DNA of 64,000 nucleotides from Pseudomonas sp. gcc21. Lineage in GTDB: Bacteria; Pseudomonadota; Gammaproteobacteria; Pseudomonadales; Pseudomonadaceae. The DNA lies in contig NZ_CP051625.1 in the NCBI RefSeq assembly GCF_012844345.1, positions 1,302,001 to 1,366,000 on the forward strand, written 5' to 3'. The notes under the pieces are model-generated. The model was not told the origin of the DNA and did not search any database. It worked only from the letters and a program-made list of their open reading frames with translations. The position numbers were made by a program, and so were the translations under genes. The first letter of the stretch is position 1. The number at the start of each line of letters is the position of its first letter. Below are positions 36,711-46,137 of the stretch, piece after piece.

Positions 36711-38660
36711 ATGCTTGCCACGCTGAAAACAACAACCGGACTTATCCTGCTGACCTTGGCAACATTCAGCCAGGCACAGGATGCTGGAAGCCACGCCCTC
36801 ACGCTTTATGGCGAGCCACCCAAGTATCCGGAAGGTTTCAGCCACTTTGATTACGTCAACCCGGAAGCGCCCAAAGGCGGCACCCTGCGGCTCTCGGGCT
36901 TTGGCAGCTTCGACTCGCTGAATGGTTTTATCAGCCGCGGCGCTGCGGCCGACCAGCTCGGTCTCATTTATGACACCCTGACCTTTCACTCACTGGATGA
37001 ACCCTTCACCGAGTACGGCTTGCTGGCCGAGCGCATCGAGCGGCCTGAAGACAATACTTGGGTGCGTTTCCATCTGCGTGAAGAAGCGCGATTCCACGAC
37101 GGCGAGCCTGTTACCGCTGAGGACGTCGTGTTCACTTTCAACACTCTGCTCGAGAAAGGCGCACCCTTCTATCGGGCTTATTATGGCGATGTGAAAGAGG
37201 TCATCGCAGACAGCGAGCGCAGCGTGACCTTCCACTTCCATAATGGCCAGAACCGGGAATTACCGCTGGTGTTGGGGCAGTTACCGGTATTACCCGCGCA
37301 TTTCTGGGCTGAACGTGAATTCGATCGCACCGGACTGGAGCCACCCCTGGGCAGCGGACCCTATCGGGTCGGAAACGTGCGCCCCGGCCGCTCGATCAGC
37401 TACGAACGTGTCGAGGATTACTGGGGTGCGAACCTGCCCGCTCTGCGAGGTTTCTACAACTTCGACCGAGTGGTCGTCGATTACTATCGCGATACCGGTG
37501 TGGCGCTGGAAGCCTTCAAAGCAGGACAGTTTGATTTCAATCAGGAAGTCAGTGCGCGCAACTGGGCCACAGGCTACGACAGTCCTGCGCTTCAGGCCGG
37601 TCGGATTATCAAGGAAGAAATCCCCAACCAGAATACTCAGGGCATGCAGGGGTTTGTCTTCAACCTGCGCCGCCCGCATTTCGAGGACCGCCGAGTCCGA
37701 CAAGCGATTAGCCTGCTGTTTGATTTCGAATGGGCCAACGGGCGACTTTTCCATGGTGCCTACACCCGTAGCGCCAGTTTCTTCGCCAACTCGGAGCTGG
37801 CCGCCGAGGGCAAGCCCGATGAGGCCGAGCTCAATCTGCTCGAGCCGTTGCGAGATCAATTGCCTGCCGAAGCGTTCGATTCTGCGTACGTTCCTCCCAC
37901 GACCGATGGCAGCGGCAATATCCGCGAGCAGATGCGCAAAGCCTATGCGTTGTTGCAGGATGCCGGCTGGCGGATCGAGAACGATCAACTGGTCAACGAA
38001 CAGGGCGAACCACTGAGTTTTGAATTTCTGCTGGTGCAAGCCGATTTTGAACGCGTTCTGTTGCCCTTCAAACGCAACCTCGCGTCGCTGGGCATCAACA
38101 TGGAGCTCCGTCGGATTGATACCTCGCAGTACATCAATCGCCTGCGTTCACGGGATTTCGACATGGTGGTCACGGGCTTTGGCCAGTCCAACTCGCCGGG
38201 CAATGAGCAACGCGAGTACTGGCATTCCTCCAGCGCTGACAACCCTGGCAGCCGCAACCTGATGGGCCTCAAAGACCCCGCAATCGACAGCCTGGTTGAG
38301 GGTTTGATCCAGGCTGACAGTCGCGAAGCGCTGGTTACCCATACCCGTGCGCTGGATCGGGTTCTGCGGGTCACCCACCTGCTGGTCCCCAACTTCCACA
38401 CGGACGTGTACCGCGTCGCTTACTGGAACAAGTTCGCGCACCCCGCACAGTCCCCCAAATACGACATCGGCCTCTTTACCTGGTGGGTCGACAAGGACAA
38501 ACCGGGCGCTATCAGCGAGCCTATGCTGCTTCCAGAGCCGACTGACGCCGACAGCGACGCTGAAGACTCAGCCGAGCAGGCGAAGGATGTCACATCCTCA
38601 CGCCCTGCCGATTCGCCAGCCTCCTCTACCGGTACGGATCAGAGCGAGGATACCGAGTAG
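36711..38660 (+). CDS. nppA2: Peptide ABC transporter substrate-binding protein (second copy, acidic tail)
   Basis: A 649-residue paralogue of the preceding gene, with signal peptide about 1-22 (LLTLATFSQA) and the same mature start FSHFDYVNPEAPKGGTLRL. The two diverge clearly, so this is an old duplication. The last 45 or so residues, after ISEPMLLPEPTDADS, form a low-complexity Asp/Glu/Ser/Thr-rich tail absent from the first copy. The stop is directly followed by the nppB ATG, so the transporter genes are tightly coupled. Confidence 0.88.
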   Translation: MLATLKTTTGLILLTLATFSQAQDAGSHALTLYGEPPKYPEGFSHFDYVNPEAPKGGTLRLSGFGSFDSLNGFISRGAAADQLGLIYDTLTFHSLDEPFTEYGLLAERIERPEDNTWVRFHLREEARFHDGEPVTAEDVVFTFNTLLEKGAPFYRAYYGDVKEVIADSERSVTFHFHNGQNRELPLVLGQLPVLPAHFWAEREFDRTGLEPPLGSGPYRVGNVRPGRSISYERVEDYWGANLPALRGFYNFDRVVVDYYRDTGVALEAFKAGQFDFNQEVSARNWATGYDSPALQAGRIIKEEIPNQNTQGMQGFVFNLRRPHFEDRRVRQAISLLFDFEWANGRLFHGAYTRSASFFANSELAAEGKPDEAELNLLEPLRDQLPAEAFDSAYVPPTTDGSGNIREQMRKAYALLQDAGWRIENDQLVNEQGEPLSFEFLLVQADFERVLLPFKRNLASLGINMELRRIDTSQYINRLRSRDFDMVVTGFGQSNSPGNEQREYWHSSSADNPGSRNLMGLKDPAIDSLVEGLIQADSREALVTHTRALDRVLRVTHLLVPNFHTDVYRVAYWNKFAHPAQSPKYDIGLFTWWVDKDKPGAISEPMLLPEPTDADSDAEDSAEQAKDVTSSRPADSPASSTGTDQSEDTE

Positions 38661-39734
38661 ATGCTTGCGTATATCATTCGTCGGCTTCTGCTGATCATCC
38701 CAACCCTGTTCGGCATTCTGTTAATCAACTTCCTTATCATCCAGGCCGCACCCGGCGGCCCTGTAGAACAGATGGTAGCCAAGCTTGAGGGTTTTGAAGG
38801 CGCTACCAGCCGTATCTCGGGAAGCGCCCAGGGCGAGGTGGCGAGCGGCAGCAATTACCGCGGCGCGCAGGGTCTGGACCCGGACATCATCGCCGAGATC
38901 GAGCGGATGTACGGTTTCGACAAGCCACCGCATGAGCGATTCTGGCTGATGATCAAGGGCTATATGACCTTTGACTTCGGCGACAGTTTTTTCCGTGACG
39001 CCAGCGTGATTGATCTGATTATCGAGAAGATGCCGGTCTCCATTTCCCTGGGCCTGTGGACGACCGTACTGACTTACCTGATTTCCATTCCGCTGGGTAT
39101 CCGCAAGGCAATCACCCACGGCTCGGCATTTGACGTCTGGACCAGCTCACTGATCATTGTCGGCTACGCCATTCCCGGATTCCTGCTGGCTATTCTGTTG
39201 ATAGTGCTGTTTGCGGGCGGCAGTTACTTTGACTGGTTCCCGTTACGCGGTCTGACCTCGAACAACTTCGAAGAGCTGGACACCTGGGGCAAGGTCAAGG
39301 ATTACCTGTGGCACCTGGTGTTGCCGATCACCGCGATGGTCATTGGCAGTTTCGCTACGCTGACCATGCTCACCAAGAATTGCTTTCTCGACGAGATCGG
39401 CAAACAGTACGTGACCACTGCGCGGGCCAAGGGTCTGTCCGAACGCCGCGTGCTCTATGGTCACGTGTTCCGCAATGCGATGCTGCTCATTATCGCCGGC
39501 TTTCCATCGGCGCTGATCAGCGTGTTTTTCACCGGCGCCCTGCTCATAGAGGTCATCTTCTCCCTCGACGGTCTGGGACTGCTTGGTTTCGAGGCAGCCA
39601 TCAACCGCGACTATCCGGTTATGTTCGGTACCCTTTATATCTTCACCCTGCTCGGCCTGGTGGTAAAACTGATCGGCGATATTGCCTATACCCTGGTTGA
39701 TCCACGCATCGACTTTGAAAGCAGGGAGGGCTGA
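38661..39734 (+). CDS. nppB: Peptide ABC transporter permease (YejB-like)
   Basis: A 357-residue inner-membrane permease with about six membrane segments. The cytoplasmic EAA loop that contacts the ATPase is at [20 protein letters not shown]. The N-terminus [19 protein letters not shown] is typical of DppB/OppB/YejB permeases. There is no gap from nppA2 and two bases to nppC. Confidence 0.93.
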   Translation: MLAYIIRRLLLIIPTLFGILLINFLIIQAAPGGPVEQMVAKLEGFEGATSRISGSAQGEVASGSNYRGAQGLDPDIIAEIERMYGFDKPPHERFWLMIKGYMTFDFGDSFFRDASVIDLIIEKMPVSISLGLWTTVLTYLISIPLGIRKAITHGSAFDVWTSSLIIVGYAIPGFLLAILLIVLFAGGSYFDWFPLRGLTSNNFEELDTWGKVKDYLWHLVLPITAMVIGSFATLTMLTKNCFLDEIGKQYVTTARAKGLSERRVLYGHVFRNAMLLIIAGFPSALISVFFTGALLIEVIFSLDGLGLLGFEAAINRDYPVMFGTLYIFTLLGLVVKLIGDIAYTLVDPRIDFESREG

Positions 39735-39736
39735 GC

Positions 39737-40771
39737 ATGGGCGGTCGCTTCACTCTCTCACCCCTCAATCGTCGCCGTTTCGCACGGTTCAAGGCCAATC
39801 GGCGTGGCTGGTGGTCCCTGCACATTTTCCTGGTGCTCTTTGTCCTCAGCCTCGGCGCAGAGCTGTTGTCGAATGACAAACCCCTGCTGGTGAGCTATCA
39901 GGACGAGCTGTATTTTCCGATCTTCAAGCGCTATGCAGAGACGGAGTTTGGTGGGGAATTTCCCATCGAAGCGGATTACCGCAGCAGTTATGTACGCGAA
40001 CTGATCGAGGAAAAGGGTAACGGCTGGATGCTCTGGCCGCCTAACCCTTACTACTACTCGACAATCAATTATGAGCTGGACGTACCGGCCCCTGCTCCAC
40101 CCTCTGCTGACAACTGGTTAGGTACCGATGACCAGGCGCGAGATGTTTTTGCGCGGGTGGTCTACGGCTTCCGGATTTCGGTATTGTTTGCCCTCACCCT
40201 GACCATTGTCAGCTCGATTATCGGGGTGATCGCCGGTGCCATCCAGGGGTTCTATGGGGGCCGTATCGATCTGTTTGGCCAGCGGTTTATCGAGGTCTGG
40301 TCAGGACTCCCGGTCCTCTATCTGCTGATTATCCTGGCCAGCTTCGTTCAACCAAGCTTCTGGTGGTTGCTGGGCATCATGCTGCTGTTTTCCTGGATGT
40401 CCCTGGTCGACGTGGTGCGAGCCGAATTTCTCCGTGGTCGGAATCTCGAATACGTCCGGGCTGCGCGCGCATTGGGAGCCAGCAACCGGATCATCATGTT
40501 CCGGCACATTCTGCCCAACGCCATGGTAGCCACCCTGACTTTCTTCCCGTTCATTCTGACCGGCGGGGTAATCACTCTGACCTCCCTCGATTTTCTGGGT
40601 TTTGGCTTACCGGCTGGATCGCCCTCGTTAGGCGAGCTTATTGCGCAGGGCAAAGCCAATCTTCAGGCACCCTGGTTGGGCATTACCGCCTTCGTGGTGC
40701 TGTCGGTCATGCTTTCATTGCTGGTATTCATCGGCGAGGCGCTTCGCGATGCCTTCGACCCAAGGAAATAA
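39737..40771 (+). CDS. nppC: Peptide ABC transporter permease (YejE-like)
   Basis: A 344-residue inner-membrane permease. After a first membrane segment (WWSLHIFLVLFVLSLGAELL) it has a long periplasmic loop of about 100 residues, a YejE-type feature, then five further membrane segments. The EAA loop is EYVRAARALGASNRIIMFRH. It overlaps no neighbour: two bases from nppB and one base to nppD. Confidence 0.93.
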   Translation: MGGRFTLSPLNRRRFARFKANRRGWWSLHIFLVLFVLSLGAELLSNDKPLLVSYQDELYFPIFKRYAETEFGGEFPIEADYRSSYVRELIEEKGNGWMLWPPNPYYYSTINYELDVPAPAPPSADNWLGTDDQARDVFARVVYGFRISVLFALTLTIVSSIIGVIAGAIQGFYGGRIDLFGQRFIEVWSGLPVLYLLIILASFVQPSFWWLLGIMLLFSWMSLVDVVRAEFLRGRNLEYVRAARALGASNRIIMFRHILPNAMVATLTFFPFILTGGVITLTSLDFLGFGLPAGSPSLGELIAQGKANLQAPWLGITAFVVLSVMLSLLVFIGEALRDAFDPRK

Positions 40772-40772
40772 G

Positions 40773-42392
40773 ATGTCGGAACAACCTCTGATCCGCGTAC
40801 AAAACCTCAGTGTCGCTTTTCAGAGCGAGCAGGAGGAAGTCATGGCGGTGCGCGACGTGAGCCTGGACATCTATCCGGGCCAGACCGTCGCGCTGGTGGG
40901 AGAGAGCGGCTCGGGCAAATCCGTCACCGCACACTCGATACTGCGTCTTCTGCCCTACCCTATGGCCCGACACCCCAGCGGCACGATTCTGTATAAGGGC
41001 GAAGACCTGCTTACTGCCAAGCTCAAGCGTCTGCGGCAGGTGCGCGGCAACCGGATCTCGATGATTTTCCAGGAGCCCATGTCATCGCTGAATCCGCTGC
41101 ATACGGTGGAACGGCAAATCAACGAAGTGCTTTTTTTGCATAAGGGTCTGGACAAGAAAGCCGCGCGGGCGCGCACGCTTGAGCTTCTGGAACTGGTCGG
41201 CATCCCCGAGCCGGCCAAACGACTGACCGCCTACCCGCATGAACTTTCCGGTGGTCAACGACAGCGCGTGATGATCGCCATGGCGCTGGCCAACGAACCC
41301 GAGCTGTTGATCGCTGATGAACCCACGACGGCACTGGATGTAACCGTCCAGCTGAAGATACTGGAGCTGCTTAAATCGTTGCAGGAAAAGCTCGGCATGG
41401 CGCTGCTGCTTATCAGCCACGACCTGAACCTGGTGCGAAAAATAGCCCATCGCGTATGTGTCATGTATCAAGGTCGCGTCGTCGAAGAAAACGAATGCAC
41501 TGAGCTTTTTGACGCACCTCAACATGAATATACCCGTCAACTGCTCGCCGCCGATCCCTCTGGAGATCCAGTTGAAGCTGACCGGAATGCGCCGGTCATT
41601 CTGCGTGCAGAGCAGTTGCGGGTATGGTTTCCGATCAAGAAAGGCGTGTTCAAGAAGACCGTTGACCATATCAAGGCGGTCACCGATGCCAGTTTCAGCC
41701 TGCGCAGCGGGCATACGCTGGGTATCGTCGGCGAAAGCGGGTCCGGCAAGACCACGCTGGGCATGGCAATCCTCAAACTAGTCGATAGCCAGGGATTGAT
41801 CGAGAGCAACGGTCAACGGCTCGATGGCATGAGTCAGGACGCTTTCCGCCCGCTGCGCAGGCAGATTCAGGTTGTATTCCAGGATCCGTTTGGCAGCTTG
41901 AGTCCGCGGATGTCTGTTGCTCAGATCATCAGCGAGGGCCTGGAAATTCACCGCATGGGAACGGTAGAAGAACGCGAGCAAATGGTCATCCAAGCCTTGC
42001 AGGAAGTAGGACTGGATCCGGAGAGCCGTCATCGTTATCCGCATGAGTTCTCCGGCGGCCAACGGCAGCGAATAGCAATCGCACGGGCACTCGTGCTCAA
42101 GCCTTCGCTTATCCTGCTTGATGAGCCCACCTCTGCGCTGGACCGTACGGTACAGAGCCAGGTGGTCGAGCTGCTTCGCGAGCTGCAGCGCAAATACGGG
42201 TTAAGCTATTTGTTTATCAGCCACGACCTGGCCGTGGTACGCGCTCTCAGCCATGAGCTGATGGTCGTCCGCCAGGGCGAGATTGTCGAACAGGGGCCGG
42301 CCAGGCGGATCTTCGCTTCACCGCAGCACGAGTATACTCGTCAGCTGCTCGAAGCGGCTTTCGCCGCACCGGCAACAGTCACTATGGCCTGA
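40773..42392 (+). CDS. nppD: Peptide ABC transporter fused ATPase (YejF-like)
   Basis: A 539-residue protein with two complete ATP-binding cassettes in one chain. The first has Walker [14 protein letters not shown] and signature [12 protein letters not shown]; the second has [13 protein letters not shown] and [15 protein letters not shown]. Both cassettes keep the oligopeptide-transporter C-terminal extension. The fusion is the YejF arrangement, where other peptide systems use two separate ATPases. The start at 40773 is one base from the nppC stop. fabI begins 34 bases on. Confidence 0.93.
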   Translation: MSEQPLIRVQNLSVAFQSEQEEVMAVRDVSLDIYPGQTVALVGESGSGKSVTAHSILRLLPYPMARHPSGTILYKGEDLLTAKLKRLRQVRGNRISMIFQEPMSSLNPLHTVERQINEVLFLHKGLDKKAARARTLELLELVGIPEPAKRLTAYPHELSGGQRQRVMIAMALANEPELLIADEPTTALDVTVQLKILELLKSLQEKLGMALLLISHDLNLVRKIAHRVCVMYQGRVVEENECTELFDAPQHEYTRQLLAADPSGDPVEADRNAPVILRAEQLRVWFPIKKGVFKKTVDHIKAVTDASFSLRSGHTLGIVGESGSGKTTLGMAILKLVDSQGLIESNGQRLDGMSQDAFRPLRRQIQVVFQDPFGSLSPRMSVAQIISEGLEIHRMGTVEEREQMVIQALQEVGLDPESRHRYPHEFSGGQRQRIAIARALVLKPSLILLDEPTSALDRTVQSQVVELLRELQRKYGLSYLFISHDLAVVRALSHELMVVRQGEIVEQGPARRIFASPQHEYTRQLLEAAFAAPATVTMA

Positions 42393-42426
42393 ACATTCAG
42401 GTCCGGAATCAAAACAGGAAGCACAT

Positions 42427-43221
42427 ATGGGATTTCTAACCGGGAAACGTGTACTCATCGTTGGCGTAGCCAGCAAACTGTCCATAGCCTCAGGCATCGC
42501 TGCAGCAATGCACCGCGAAGGTGCCGAGCTGGCGTTCACCTATCAGAACGACAAGCTCAAGGGCCGGGTTGAAGGCTTCGCTGCCGACTGGGGCTCCAGC
42601 GCGGAGCTGTGCTTCCCTTGTGACGTAGCGGACGACGCTCAGATCGAACAGGTCTTTACCGAACTCAGCAAGAAATGGGACGGGCTCGACTGTATCGTCC
42701 ACTCGGTGGGATTTGCCCCGGGCGACCAGCTGGACGGTGACTTTACCGACGTGACCACCCGCGATGGCTTCCGCATTGCCCACGACATCAGCGCTTACAG
42801 CTTCGTCGCACTGGCCAAGGCAGGTCGGGAGATGATGAAAGGCCGCAACGGCAGCCTGCTGACCCTCTCCTACCTGGGCGCCGAGCGCACCATGCCCAAC
42901 TACAATGTGATGGGCATGGCCAAGGCGAGCCTTGAAGCCGGCGTACGCTACCTCGCCAGCAGCCTCGGCCCGGAGGGCACCCGTGTGAACGCGGTGTCTG
43001 CAGGCCCTATCCGGACGCTCGCTGCATCCGGTATCAAGAGTTTCCGCAAGATGCTGGCCTATAACGCTGCCCAGACCCCGCTGCGCCGCAACGTCACTAT
43101 TGAGGAAGTAGGTAACGCCGGTGCTTTCCTGTGTTCTGATCTGGCCTCCGGCATTTCCGGAGAAATCATGCACGTAGATGGCGGCTTCAACACCACCGCC
43201 ATGGGCAATATCGAAGAGTAA
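42427..43221 (+). CDS. fabI: Enoyl-[acyl-carrier-protein] reductase [NADH]
   Basis: Last reduction of each fatty-acid elongation cycle, and the target of triclosan and isoniazid-type inhibitors in relatives. The 264-residue protein begins [20 protein letters not shown], with the FabI-type loose glycine motif. The active-site pair is Tyr159 and Lys166 in YNVMGMAK, preceded by Tyr149 in [11 protein letters not shown], the FabI spacing. The start at 42427 follows AGGAAG. It is close behind nppD and may be read in part from that transcript. It ends at a strong terminator. Confidence 0.96.
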   Translation: MGFLTGKRVLIVGVASKLSIASGIAAAMHREGAELAFTYQNDKLKGRVEGFAADWGSSAELCFPCDVADDAQIEQVFTELSKKWDGLDCIVHSVGFAPGDQLDGDFTDVTTRDGFRIAHDISAYSFVALAKAGREMMKGRNGSLLTLSYLGAERTMPNYNVMGMAKASLEAGVRYLASSLGPEGTRVNAVSAGPIRTLAASGIKSFRKMLAYNAAQTPLRRNVTIEEVGNAGAFLCSDLASGISGEIMHVDGGFNTTAMGNIEE

Positions 43222-43235
43222 ACAGCGCGCCGCGC

Positions 43236-43267
43236 AAAAAAGCCGCTCCCGAGAGAGCGGCTTTTTT
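43236..43267. terminator. Intrinsic terminator of fabI
   Basis: Stem GCCGCTC / GAGCGGC with a six-base loop, flanked by six A and six T residues, 14 bases after fabI. Because of the symmetric A/T flanks it could also stop transcripts reading on the minus strand. Confidence 0.93.
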
Positions 43268-43482
43268 GTGTCTGCAGCCCGATATATTTCGCCACCGACT
43301 ATGTTACCGGTTGCGGTGAACTCGCTGTCTCATAGCGCAACGCTCGATGGGGGGCCGGGTTCCATCCCGGCCAACGTACTCGCCGGCAACGTTCATGGTC
43401 GAGGTGGAACTCGACACTCCATAGGCCGTGCCTGATTCAGGTGCCCCTTCTTTACGCCGGCGGAATGAGTACGCGAAAACGC
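43268..43482. other. Non-coding region between fabI and ppiD terminators, with nested inverted repeats
   Basis: No supported gene. It holds a 7-bp hairpin GGCCGGG-TTCCAT-CCCGGCC (43353-43372), then a longer foldable element at 43375-43473. Its closing stem is CGTACTCGCCGGC paired to GCCGGCG plus AGTACG, with GAATG bulged out. Inside are GTCGA / TCGAC and CCTG-ATT-CAGG hairpins. Since it lies between two terminators, it is not needed as either terminator. It may be a small structured RNA or an intergenic palindromic repeat. Confidence 0.45.
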
Positions 43483-43507
43483 AAAACCCGGTCCATGGAC
43501 CGGGTTT
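43483..43507 (-). terminator. Intrinsic terminator of ppiD
   Basis: Palindrome AAACCCGGTC-CATG-GACCGGGTTT with TTTT on the minus strand, 30 bases past the ppiD stop at 43538. Confidence 0.85.
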
Positions 43508-43537
43508 CGTGATGCCGCAACTGAAACGTTCGATAGA

Positions 43538-45424
43538 CTAGAAGCGCTCGACCTCCGCTTCTTCCTTCAGCTTCTGCTGAACAGCAGCAAAGTCCTGCTC
43601 CCCGGTCTGGCCCGCAATGAAACGTTCAAACATCGGCGACTCGGCTTCGGACAAGGCTTCCTCAGGCGTCGCAACGCCTTTCAGCTGAACAATCCAGCGT
43701 CCGCCGTCCGGCTTGCGGAATTGTGCATAGCCATTCTCGCCCTCATCCGGGCGTGGCATAGCGAACACGTTGCGCAACAAGGCAGGCAGCACTTCCTGGC
43801 TGCTCCGACCAACTGCCTCATGCTGCTGCCAACCGACCTCCAGGGATGCGGCCAACTGCATTGGCTGAACATTGCCAGAACGCAGTTCGGACACCGCTTC
43901 CTCCGCTATACGTTCGGCTTTCTCGGTGGCACGCCGATAGCGCAACACATCAACGATCTCTTCGCGAGCTTCATCCAGCGAGAGTGTCTCCTGCGGCATG
44001 TGTTCCTTGACCCGCAGCACGACGACTGTATCGGCATCCAGCTCCAGCAGCGGACTGTTACGCCCATCGACCAGAACCTCCTCGTCAAAGGCAGCCATCA
44101 TGACCTTGGGATTGCTGGTCAGCCCTTCCCCGCCGGAACGTTCAACCGGACCAATGGTTTCGATCGTCAGATCGAGGCTTTCAGCCGGCCCAACCAGATC
44201 AGGCGACTCGTATGCGAGGTCCGCCAGCTCCTGCGATGCCTCGACGAAGCGACGCTCGACCAGCTCCGTTTTCAGCTCCTGCTCAAGGCTCTCACGCATC
44301 TCTTCGAATGTAGGCAAGTCGGGTGCCTGCAGATCGGTCAGCTTGATCAGATGGTAGCCATAACTGGTACGAACCGGTTCGGACACCTGGCCTTCTTCCA
44401 GCGAAGATAGCGCTTCGTCGAACGCCGGATCGAAGCTTCCTTCAACCGTAAAGCCAAGGTCTCCGCCGCGATTGGCGCTGCCGCTGTCGTCAGAGTATTC
44501 CTTCGCTACGTCAGCGAAGTCATCACCGGCCTCGATGCGCTCATAGGCCTCCTGTGCACGTGCCAGCGCAGCATCCTCGTCGTCGTTGATTTCGACCAGG
44601 ATATGCGCGGCGCGGCGCTGCTCAATCAGATTGCCCACCTCGCGCTGATACAGCTGCTCAATTGCCGCATCATCGACTTCTACCTGATCAAAAAAGTCCC
44701 GACGAGATAGCGTCACGGTTTCAAGCACCACCTTCTCAGGCGACTTAAACTGCTCCTTGTTCTCTTCGTAGTGCTGCTGAATGTCTTCCTCGCTGATATC
44801 GACTGCTTCGTGCTCGGCAGCCACTTCTATCACCGCGAAGTCACGGGTCTGATTCTCCAGTTGCGCCAGGCGCTCGCGCTCGGCTGGGGTGGCGAAAGCT
44901 GTCGCCTGATAAGCGTTGCGCAGCTGGGCAATCAGCAATTCCTGGCGAACCAGATCGCGGAAGGCCATGCGTGAGGCGAGGCCCATATTACGGATAACGA
45001 TATCAAAGCGGTCAGCACTGAACTGTCCGTCCACTTGAAAATCGGGCGTCCCGAGAATCAGTTGATCAATCATCTGCTCGGACACTTTCAGGTTCGCATC
45101 AGCCGCCCCATCAAGCAGTACGGCGCGTTCGATCAAGCTGTCCAGTACCGAGGAACGTAACAGGTCATCATCGATCAGACTCGGGTCGAAGTTCTCGTTA
45201 CCCATCTGGCGAAGCTGTTGAATCAATTGCTGGCGTTGTAGAGCAACGGCCTGTTCCAGCTCCATTTGAGTGATAACAGTGCCGTTTACCTCTGCCGCCT
45301 TATCGTCGTCGCTGGTGAAACGACTGATCGATTCCCATCCGGTTAAAGCGAATATCAGCACAATGACGCCGACGATCACTTTCGCGACCCAGCTTTGCGC
45401 ATTGTCCCTCATTTTTTGCAGCAT
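43538..45424 (-). CDS. ppiD: Periplasmic folding chaperone / PPIase PpiD
   Basis: A 628-residue membrane-anchored chaperone that works near the SecYEG exit. It has a short cytoplasmic N-terminus, one membrane segment (VIVGVIVLIFALTGWES), a SurA-like N-terminal domain, a parvulin-type rotamase domain (about 225-355, including RAAHILVEI, GGDLGFTVEGSF and VRTSYGYHLIKL) and a second degenerate parvulin-like region. A start at 45424 and an in-frame internal start (MRDNAQSW) are both possible. It lies downstream of hupB, separated by a terminator, so it has its own promoter or partial readthrough. Confidence 0.94.
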   Translation of the reverse strand: MLQKMRDNAQSWVAKVIVGVIVLIFALTGWESISRFTSDDDKAAEVNGTVITQMELEQAVALQRQQLIQQLRQMGNENFDPSLIDDDLLRSSVLDSLIERAVLLDGAADANLKVSEQMIDQLILGTPDFQVDGQFSADRFDIVIRNMGLASRMAFRDLVRQELLIAQLRNAYQATAFATPAERERLAQLENQTRDFAVIEVAAEHEAVDISEEDIQQHYEENKEQFKSPEKVVLETVTLSRRDFFDQVEVDDAAIEQLYQREVGNLIEQRRAAHILVEINDDEDAALARAQEAYERIEAGDDFADVAKEYSDDSGSANRGGDLGFTVEGSFDPAFDEALSSLEEGQVSEPVRTSYGYHLIKLTDLQAPDLPTFEEMRESLEQELKTELVERRFVEASQELADLAYESPDLVGPAESLDLTIETIGPVERSGGEGLTSNPKVMMAAFDEEVLVDGRNSPLLELDADTVVVLRVKEHMPQETLSLDEAREEIVDVLRYRRATEKAERIAEEAVSELRSGNVQPMQLAASLEVGWQQHEAVGRSSQEVLPALLRNVFAMPRPDEGENGYAQFRKPDGGRWIVQLKGVATPEEALSEAESPMFERFIAGQTGEQDFAAVQQKLKEEAEVERF

Positions 45425-45495
45425 CTTGCCCCCGAAGATCCCATTGTCAACAGCCCACTCCGGCGGCTGTCGGTCTTGCCAAAACGCTTAACCCT

Positions 45496-45528
45496 AAAAC
45501 AAAAAAGGCGCATCGTCTGTGATGCGCC
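45496..45528 (-). terminator. Intrinsic terminator of hupB
   Basis: Read on the minus strand: an 8-bp stem GGCGCATC / GATGCGCC with a six-base loop, followed by TTTTTTGTTTT. It lies about 130 bases past the hupB stop, giving hupB a long 3' leader. Confidence 0.88.
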
Positions 45529-45655
45529 TTCTGGAAGTTTACGGAACCACAACCTTTATGTTGCCTGGTACCCCTGAGGGCTTGTCAGCCGATCGGGGTT
45601 CCGTCTGCACCGCATCACTCTGGAGTGACGGATGCCCTTCGATGTCAGGACGCGA

Positions 45656-45928
45656 TCAGTTGACTGCGTCCTTCAGTGCCTTGCCTGCCTTGAAACCAGG
45701 AATCTTGGCAGCGCTGATTTCAATCGGTTCCCCAGTCTGAGGATTGCGACCAGTACGCGCAGCACGCTCTTTCACGGCAAATGTACCGAAACCAACCAGA
45801 ACAACCGGATCACCGGCTTTCAGAGCACCAGTGACAGACTCGATGACCGCGTCCAGAGCACGACCGGCAGCAGCTTTCGGAATATCGGCGGATGCTGCGA
45901 TGGCATCAATCAGTTCAGACTTGTTCAC
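45656..45928 (-). CDS. hupB: DNA-binding protein HU-beta
   Basis: A 90-residue histone-like protein that bends DNA and packs the nucleoid. The N-terminus reads [20 protein letters not shown], and the beta-arm contains [18 protein letters not shown]. The start is GTG at 45926-45928, with AGGGG upstream; no ATG is available in frame nearby. It is transcribed after lon on the same strand, from its own promoter at 46032-46061. The gene is the usual lon-downstream neighbour in gammaproteobacteria. Confidence 0.96.
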   Translation of the reverse strand: MNKSELIDAIAASADIPKAAAGRALDAVIESVTGALKAGDPVVLVGFGTFAVKERAARTGRNPQTGEPIEISAAKIPGFKAGKALKDAVN

Positions 45929-46031
45929 TTAAGTCCCCTTATATAATTTCAATGAGTAGTTAGTCGTTATGTAAGCTTATGGTCCTAGCAAAGCTCTAGC
46001 CAGTCAGCGTACCGCATGGGTCGAAGCACGC

Positions 46032-46061
46032 TTTATAGCAAGCGCTCAAAAACCGTGTCAA
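46032..46061 (-). promoter_or_regulatory. Sigma70 promoter of hupB
   Basis: On the minus strand, TTGACA (46056-46061), an 18-base spacer and TATAAA (46032-46037). The -35 is consensus and the -10 is one base off. The start would be near 46024, about 95 bases before the GTG. Confidence 0.85.
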
Positions 46062-46137
46062 GGAATGCTTGAGCGTCACGGCGTGTGGCAGGGAGCCCCG
46101 CGTTGCAAGGCTGCCCGCCCGAGCAGACCGTTCACAC

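Noticed and set aside
43353..43372. tRNA remnant
   Set aside because: CCGGGTTCCATCCCGG looks like a T-arm, but the stem is 7 bp with a 6-base loop, the purine at position 57 is missing and no acceptor arm or CCA follows.
43309..43435. Short plus-strand frame between fabI and ppiD
   Set aside because: No ribosome binding site and an odd composition; the stretch is better explained as a structured non-coding region.
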